DNA of 6,745 nt, taken from NCBI GenBank assembly GCA_947372575.1, contig CANBUF010000107.1, positions 1 through 6,745 of the forward strand, read 5' to 3'. Both the position numbers and the translations under genes were made by a program. Numbering within the stretch: the first letter of the stretch is position 1; the number at the start of each line of letters is the position of its first letter. The DNA is from Alcaligenaceae bacterium. GTDB taxonomy: Bacteria; Pseudomonadota; Gammaproteobacteria; Burkholderiales; Burkholderiaceae. The notes under the pieces were generated by a model. The model worked only from the letters and a program-made list of their open reading frames with translations, was not told the DNA's origin and searched no databases. Shown here piece after piece: positions 1-3,798 of the stretch.

Positions 1-1224
1 TTGCGCTTGCGATGTGTGTTGCACCAACACAGCGCCCAGCCAGGCTAGCAAATCATGCGCCTGAATCTGCTGTGTCAGGGGCAGAGCTGGCCACTCTCCA
101 ATCCAGGGACCTGGTGTGTTGAACGCTTGCGGCGCGACATGATCAAGTACACAGACATCCCAGGCCATTTGTGCAAGCCAGGAAGCGGTCATGTTTGCGC
201 GTACTCCGTCGGTATCGACCAGTACCAGTCTGGCGCCACGCACGGGAGCCACCATTTCAGTTTCCTGCACGAGTTGTCCACCGGGCTTAGAACGAAATCC
301 TGGCAAGTGCCCCGCAGCAAATTCTTCAGGTGTGCGTGTATCAAAAAAATACGTCGTGCGATTCTGCTGCAGCTTCCAAATTTGCACCTCGTCCAGACTG
401 GCACGCTTGACCCCCGCACGACCTGCGACGCTACGCGCACGCGCAGCCGCACTCGACTGGGTCGCCTCGCCGACGGGTGAAAACTTTCTTTGCTGCCCGC
501 GATCCAGTTCCTGACCAGCCAGCAGCCAACCAATTGTGCCATTGCGCAAAGCAGAAACGGAATTGGGAATACCAGCATTAATCAAGGATTGCGTTCCAAT
601 AATGCTGCGCGTACGTCCGGCGCAATTCACAATCACTTTGGTTGCTGGATCCGGTGCGAGCTCAGCAATGCGCAACACCAGCTCAGCCCCCGGACAGCTG
701 ATCGCTGTTGGGATACTCATCGTGTTGTACTCGTCGTAACGGCGCGCATCCACAATCACCACGTCGGCTTGCTGATCAATGAGCGCCTGGACTTCCTCTG
801 CGGATAAAGAAGGGGTATGAACCCTAGACTCCACCATTTCACCAAAGGATTTGCTGGGCACATTCACATCAATGAACAACTCTCCACCTGCTTGCGCCCA
901 GGCCTTGATGCCACCGTTCAAAACCGCCACATCGCTGTAGCCGAGTGCGAGCAACCTTTGCGCTGCGAGATAGGCCTCAGACAAGCAGACATCTGCAGTC
1001 TCACCGCCATCAATTGTCACTATCGGGACATCGCGTCGGGGTAACTTGGAATATGCATCCTGCTCAAGTCGTGACAGGGGGAAGTTCGCTGCAAACAAGG
1101 GATGGCTTTGCGCGTGGGGATCTTCCTCACGCACATCAAGCAGGGCAATCTCAAGCTTACCCAGCAGTCGAGCCCGGACATCCGAATAGCTACACAGGGC
1201 AACAGGCTGTGAAGTGTGTGTCAT
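1..1224 (-). CDS. Multi-domain rhodanese-like sulfurtransferase (3' end outside the window)
   Basis: The minus-strand frame from the ATG at 1224 is open for 408 codons to base 1 with no stop, so the C-terminus is missing. Three rhodanese-like modules are visible. Module 1 spans about residues 10-125 and has LDVREE. Module 2 spans about 137-247, has VIVDARRYDEY and the active loop CAGRTRS with Cys201. Module 3 spans about 272-365 and has FFDTRTPEEFAAGHLPG. A fourth probably begins near residue 390. Modules 1 and 3 carry Asp (D72, D337) where the catalytic Cys should be, so only module 2 looks able to carry a persulfide. An Ala/Arg-rich linker (about 244-271) joins modules 2 and 3. No signal peptide is seen, so it is probably cytoplasmic. 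The nearest Shine-Dalgarno is an AGGG about 13 bases upstream, which is weak. It lies downstream of the thiol dioxygenase on the same strand, 115 bp away, suggesting co-transcription and a role in handling sulfur released from thiol oxidation. The family assignment is firm; the substrate is not known. Confidence 0.9.
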   Translation of the reverse strand, partial: MTHTSQPVALCSYSDVRARLLGKLEIALLDVREEDPHAQSHPLFAANFPLSRLEQDAYSKLPRRDVPIVTIDGGETADVCLSEAYLAAQRLLALGYSDVAVLNGGIKAWAQAGGELFIDVNVPSKSFGEMVESRVHTPSLSAEEVQALIDQQADVVIVDARRYDEYNTMSIPTAISCPGAELVLRIAELAPDPATKVIVNCAGRTRSIIGTQSLINAGIPNSVSALRNGTIGWLLAGQELDRGQQRKFSPVGEATQSSAAARARSVAGRAGVKRASLDEVQIWKLQQNRTTYFFDTRTPEEFAAGHLPGFRSKPGGQLVQETEMVAPVRGARLVLVDTDGVRANMTASWLAQMAWDVCVLDHVAPQAFNTPGPWIGEWPALPLTQQIQAHDLLAWLGAVLVQHTSQAQ

Positions 1225-1306
1225 TTGCAAAGAATTTCCCTTTAGAGGTGTTTAACGAAAATGAGGCGCAAATGCAGAGGGAAGTCGAGCTGCAACCCCC
1301 AGCTTC

Positions 1307-1326
1307 TATTCCAGCCTATTCAAGCC
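1307..1326. repeat. Short imperfect tandem repeat in the dioxygenase-rhodanese gap
   Basis: TATTCCAGCC (1307-1316) is followed directly by TATTCAAGCC (1317-1326), a 9 of 10 match, just after the dioxygenase stop. CAAGCC recurs at 1341-1346, over the stop codon region. The 115-bp gap also holds a 5-bp inverted repeat, AGCTG/CAGCT, at 1288-1304. There is no T-run after it on the transcribed strand, so it does not look like a terminator. This is probably sequence drift; no function is inferred. Confidence 0.4.
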
Positions 1327-1339
1327 GACTCTAGCTGAC

Positions 1340-1912
1340 TCAAGCCCAGAGATTTGGCACGACAGCGTTGCTGTAGCCTGAGATAAAGTCCTTGGGCTCG
1401 CCTGTGGCCGGATTAAAGACATGACGACGAATGCGACCGATATTGCCACCGTACACATGGATGCTAATAGAAGACTGGTCAGTATAAAAATTAGCGACTT
1501 CATGTGTGTCGTGTGTAGCTGGCGAAACAGAACAGACTTGGCCTGGCAACAAAAGATGCGAATCGCCGCGCTTAAAACTGCCATCCCCTTGCCTGAAATA
1601 ATGCGTATCGACTTCCTGCCCGCGCAGCATTCCGATCAGCCCCCAGGTCGTATGATCGTGCACCGGCGTTTTCTGGCCTGGTCCCCACACAAAGCTCACC
1701 ATCGAGAATCTGTCTAGCGGATCGGCATACAACAGATATTGCTGATAGTGCTGGGGATGGGGTTGGGTAAACATCTCAGGCAGCCAGTCATCCTGGGCAA
1801 CCAGTGTGGCGAGCAATTCCGCTCCCTCCTTCAGAATACGAGGTTCGGCAGGTGCGTCCTGCAATAAACGACTCATACCCTGAACAAAACTTAGCAATTT
1901 GTCATTTGACAT
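1340..1912 (-). CDS. Thiol dioxygenase, cysteine / 3-mercaptopropionate dioxygenase family
   Basis: This 190-residue cupin is a non-heme Fe(II) enzyme that uses O2 to convert a small thiol to its sulfinate, for example cysteine to cysteine sulfinate or 3-mercaptopropionate to 3-sulfinopropionate. The iron ligands are H85 and H87 in the HDHTTWG motif, and H137 in THDTHEV. The Ser-His-Tyr set of the family is present as S150, H152 and Y154. The arginine that holds the cysteine carboxylate in mammalian enzymes (Arg60) seems replaced by glutamine, Q58 in YQQYLL. That is the Gln-type seen in bacterial 3-mercaptopropionate dioxygenases. The residue aligned with the crosslinking Cys93 is Leu92, so no Cys-Tyr cofactor is expected. 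I chose the ATG at 1912; a TTG at 1963 would add 17 residues with no family resemblance. The Shine-Dalgarno is poor (GAGA). A TACACT at 1952-1947 could be a -10 box, but no good -35 accompanies it. It is the first gene of the module with the downstream rhodanese. The family call is strong; the preferred thiol is uncertain. Confidence 0.93.
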   Translation of the reverse strand: MSNDKLLSFVQGMSRLLQDAPAEPRILKEGAELLATLVAQDDWLPEMFTQPHPQHYQQYLLYADPLDRFSMVSFVWGPGQKTPVHDHTTWGLIGMLRGQEVDTHYFRQGDGSFKRGDSHLLLPGQVCSVSPATHDTHEVANFYTDQSSISIHVYGGNIGRIRRHVFNPATGEPKDFISGYSNAVVPNLWA

Positions 1913-2016
1913 CGTCAACTGTCTCTCGTGTTTTGCGATTTTTCCCAGTGTAATGCAGGACAATCGAGGGATAAGGAGATCTGAACTCGTTTGCTACGAC
2001 CTGGCCAAGTATTGCG

Positions 2017-2045
2017 TTGACACCTTCCGTGCCTCTGCCTACTAT
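2017..2045 (+). promoter_or_regulatory. Near-consensus sigma-70 promoter of the SGNH hydrolase gene
   Basis: A perfect -35 TTGACA (2017-2022) is separated by exactly 17 bases from TACTAT (2040-2045), which matches 5 of 6 of the -10 consensus. Transcription would begin near 2051-2053, giving a leader of about 20 bases before the ATG at 2071. It lies in the 158-bp spacer between the divergent dioxygenase and hydrolase genes. The TTG of the -35 box is also in frame with the hydrolase, but this promoter makes it an unlikely start codon. Confidence 0.7.
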
Positions 2046-2056
2046 CGAACCCAAGC

Positions 2057-2062
2057 AAGGAG
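2057..2062 (+). promoter_or_regulatory. Shine-Dalgarno site deciding the hydrolase start
   Basis: AAGGAG at 2057-2062 ends 8 bases before the ATG at 2071. This good match and spacing favour 2071 over the upstream TTG at 2017 and over the internal ATG at 2098. Confidence 0.75.
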
Positions 2063-2070
2063 ACAAGACA

Positions 2071-3444
2071 ATGCAGACAATTATCCGGAGTTCCGTGATG
2101 CGTTTCGTTTTAACCATACTCGCCATGCTGTGTTTCATGACACAGCACGCTAGCGCGCAGTCCCAAAGAGATAAAGCTGAACCCCAAAAATGGGTGACCA
2201 GCTGGATCGGCTCCGTTCAGGGCCCCTACCCTTCGGGCAATCCTTCTGCCCAGCCCAATATGCGCATGGTATTTCCTTCGCCACAAACCGGCGCAAGCAA
2301 CCAATCCTTCAGACTGATTGTCAAACCTGACCTGTGGGGCAGCAAAGCACGGATTCGGCTATCGAATGCCTTTGGAACACAGCCTATTACGTTCACGGAT
2401 GTGTATGTCGGTTTGCAACTCGGTAGCGCAGAGCTCGTACCGGACACCAATCATGCGGTCTCGTTCAACGGCAATAAGAGTGTCACCATACCCGCGGGCG
2501 AGTCAGCATGGAGTGACCCGGTCGAACTGGCTTTTGTGACGCCAACCATGCAAAGGCTGCTCGAAGGGCGCAAACTGGCAGTGAGTTTTTATATTCCACA
2601 GACCAGTGGTCCGATGACCTGGCATGCAAAAGCGCTGACGACCTCTTATGTGACAGCCCCCGGCGCAGGATCCCAGACCCACCACAGCAGCGAGGCAAAC
2701 TTCCCCTACTCAACGGCGTCCTGGTTTTTTCTAGATGCCGTGGACATGAAAGCCCCCCTGGACACCAAAGTCATCGTCGCGTTCGGAGACTCTATTACCG
2801 ATGGCACTGCCTCCACCATGAATGGCGACGACCGCTGGCCTGACGTGCTGGCGCGCAGATTACAACGTGAGTACGGAAACAAATTCGTCGTCCTCAATGC
2901 AGGCATCGGAGGCAATCAAATCGCAGGTCCAGCTGAATATTCTGCAACAAGGCCTTTTGCCGGGGGTCCGTCTGCGGGGATGCGTCTGGATCGTGATGTC
3001 TTGAGCCTCTCGGGCATCAACACACTCATCTGGCTGGAGGGCATCAATGATTTCAGTAAAAATGGTCAGGCAAGCGCCGAAACCGTAATTTCCCAGCTGA
3101 GCAATAACGTCAAGCGTTTGCGTGCAGCGGGCATTCGCGTGATCGGAGCAACGGTCGGCTCTGCGCTCGGCAGCACCAGCGCGGCACACGGCTTTCCGGA
3201 GCAGGACGAAAAACGTAAAGCTTTGAATGAATTTATTCAACAATCGAAATTATTTGCGGGCGTCATTGATTTTGATACGGTGACACTTGACACGACGACT
3301 GGAGAAATGCGTCCCGAATATGTCCCGGATAGCACCACTGGGGGGCCCGGCGATAAATTGCACCCTAACCGGGCGGGCTATCACGCAATGGGGGACGCGA
3401 TCGACCTGGGATTAGTTGCGGGAAAGTCTCATTCCAAACCGTGA
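2071..3444 (+). CDS. Exported SGNH/GDSL-family esterase or lipase
   Basis: This 457-residue protein starts with a Sec signal peptide: R6 and R11, a hydrophobic core at about 12-23, and cleavage predicted after A27-S28-A29. An N-terminal region (about 36-225, starting WVTSW) with beta-rich character precedes the catalytic domain. All four SGNH blocks are present. Block I is FGDSITDG with nucleophile S241. Block II is NAGIGGN, with the oxyanion-hole glycine near 278. Block III is GIND with N326. Block V is DKLHP with D428 and H431. The enzyme should hydrolyse an ester (acyl, acetyl or carbohydrate ester) in the periplasm or outside the cell; the natural substrate cannot be read from sequence. 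The two-part layout resembles the SGNH proteins grouped as XynE-like, a resemblance from memory. It has its own strong promoter and appears monocistronic, divergent from the sulfur module and 354 bp before the efflux gene. No damage or frameshift is visible. Confidence 0.92.
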   Translation: MQTIIRSSVMRFVLTILAMLCFMTQHASAQSQRDKAEPQKWVTSWIGSVQGPYPSGNPSAQPNMRMVFPSPQTGASNQSFRLIVKPDLWGSKARIRLSNAFGTQPITFTDVYVGLQLGSAELVPDTNHAVSFNGNKSVTIPAGESAWSDPVELAFVTPTMQRLLEGRKLAVSFYIPQTSGPMTWHAKALTTSYVTAPGAGSQTHHSSEANFPYSTASWFFLDAVDMKAPLDTKVIVAFGDSITDGTASTMNGDDRWPDVLARRLQREYGNKFVVLNAGIGGNQIAGPAEYSATRPFAGGPSAGMRLDRDVLSLSGINTLIWLEGINDFSKNGQASAETVISQLSNNVKRLRAAGIRVIGATVGSALGSTSAAHGFPEQDEKRKALNEFIQQSKLFAGVIDFDTVTLDTTTGEMRPEYVPDSTTGGPGDKLHPNRAGYHAMGDAIDLGLVAGKSHSKP

Positions 3445-3497
3445 GGGAAAATCCTTCAACAATTGATTTTTGAACACGCTTGAGCGGTGATCAGCTG

Positions 3498-3542
3498 TTA
3501 TGAAGCCATAAACAAAGCATCTCTTTGTTTATGGCTTCATAA
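3498..3542. repeat. Perfect 20-bp inverted repeat with 5-base loop
   Basis: The left arm 3498-3517 (TTATGAAGCC...) and right arm 3523-3542 are exact reverse complements around the loop CATCT. Each arm also contains a TTATG-N4-CATAA mini-palindrome, so each can fold alone. It begins 53 bases after the hydrolase stop. The stem is AT-rich at its base and no T-run follows directly; TTTTTT appears only at 3559-3564, 16 bases on. It may protect or define an mRNA 3' end, or be a bidirectional terminator of poor quality, but it is not a textbook intrinsic terminator. Confidence 0.85.
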
Positions 3543-3564
3543 CTGATAGATGTGATAATTTTTT

Positions 3565-3627
3565 GAATGAAAAGATATCAATTTCAAATATGAAAATTTG
3601 ATAGAACTGATTGTCTTATTTTCATTC
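3565..3627. repeat. Nested inverted repeats in the AT-rich island
   Basis: The outer arms GAATGAAAA (3565-3573) and TTTTCATTC (3619-3627) are perfect 9-bp complements. Inside, ATCAATTTCA (3577-3586) pairs with TGAAA (3591-3595) plus TTGAT (3598-3602), with a 2-base bulge and the loop AATA. Together they could form one long interrupted stem or act as protein-binding sites. In 26 percent G+C sequence some dyads arise by chance, so function is unproven. Confidence 0.45.
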
Positions 3628-3655
3628 TAAACACTCGCTAGTCAATATAGAATGA
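3622..3655. repeat. TCATTCTA / TAGAATGA inverted pair
   Basis: TCATTCTA (3622-3629) and TAGAATGA (3648-3655) are exact reverse complements 18 bases apart. With GAATGAAAA at 3565 this makes three copies of a GAATGA core in alternating orientation, so the middle copy can pair with either outer one. They lie 50-145 bases upstream of the candidate pump promoter, a reasonable place for regulator sites. Confidence 0.4.
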
Positions 3656-3675
3656 GTTCCTCTATACTCAAAACT

Positions 3676-3694
3676 TTTATCAATTACTGATAAA
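3676..3694. promoter_or_regulatory. Candidate operator palindrome upstream of the efflux gene
   Basis: TTTATCA (3676-3682) and TGATAAA (3688-3694) form a perfect 7-bp dyad around ATTAC, 19 bases in all. It ends 11 bases before the candidate -35 box. The size and symmetry fit a dimeric repressor or activator site, but no regulator gene is visible in the window to pair it with. Confidence 0.4.
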
Positions 3695-3705
3695 GAATCC
3701 GGCAT

Positions 3706-3734
3706 TTGAAATGGCAACTGAGGGCGTCTAGAAC
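3706..3734 (+). promoter_or_regulatory. Candidate sigma-70 promoter of the RND permease gene
   Basis: TTGAAA (3706-3711, 5 of 6) and TAGAAC (3729-3734, 4 of 6) are 17 bases apart, giving a leader of nearly 60 bases before the ATG at 3799. TATACT at 3663-3668 is an alternative -10 box, but it lacks a good -35. This is a moderate prediction only. Confidence 0.35.
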
Positions 3735-3798
3735 GTGTCTTGGCCATGATTATTTTCACAGCAAAACAGCGCAAGCTTCACGTAGGGTAATACTCGGG

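Larger units (their letters stand above)
3445..3798. other. Structured, AT-rich non-coding spacer before the efflux gene
   Basis: No credible reading frame covers this 354-bp stretch. From left to right it holds a small bulged hairpin (3475-3489), a perfect 20-bp inverted repeat (3498-3542), an AT-rich island with nested inverted repeats (3541-3700, 41 G+C of 160), a candidate operator (3676-3694) and a candidate promoter (3706-3734). The flanking genes are visibly richer in G+C. It probably combines the 3' end of the hydrolase transcript with the control region of the pump gene. An old mobile-element remnant is an alternative. Confidence 0.6.

Noticed and set aside
55..1334. Several plus-strand open frames of 67-141 codons and minus-strand frames of 60-129 codons
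   Set aside because: All overlap the continuous 408-codon rhodanese frame in other frames, lack family resemblance and lack ribosome sites; they are shadows.
1913..1963. Longer dioxygenase start at TTG 1963
   Set aside because: The extra 17 residues have no resemblance to the family, and the ATG at 1912 gives the expected length and N-terminus.
1947..1975. Promoter for the dioxygenase (TACACT at 1952-1947)
   Set aside because: The -10 is acceptable, but at 16-18 bases upstream the -35 matches no more than about half the consensus, so I do not call it as a feature.
3475..3489. Hairpin CACGC-TTGA-GC-G-GTG after the hydrolase gene
   Set aside because: Only five base pairs with a bulge and no T-run; easily due to chance.
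3498..3542. Insertion-sequence end or integron attC site
   Set aside because: No transposase or integrase reading frame, target duplication or attC core sites are visible nearby.
3498..3564. Intrinsic terminator formed by the 20-bp inverted repeat and TTTTTT
   Set aside because: The T-run starts 16 bases after the stem and the stem base is AT-rich, so the geometry is wrong; kept as a repeat instead.
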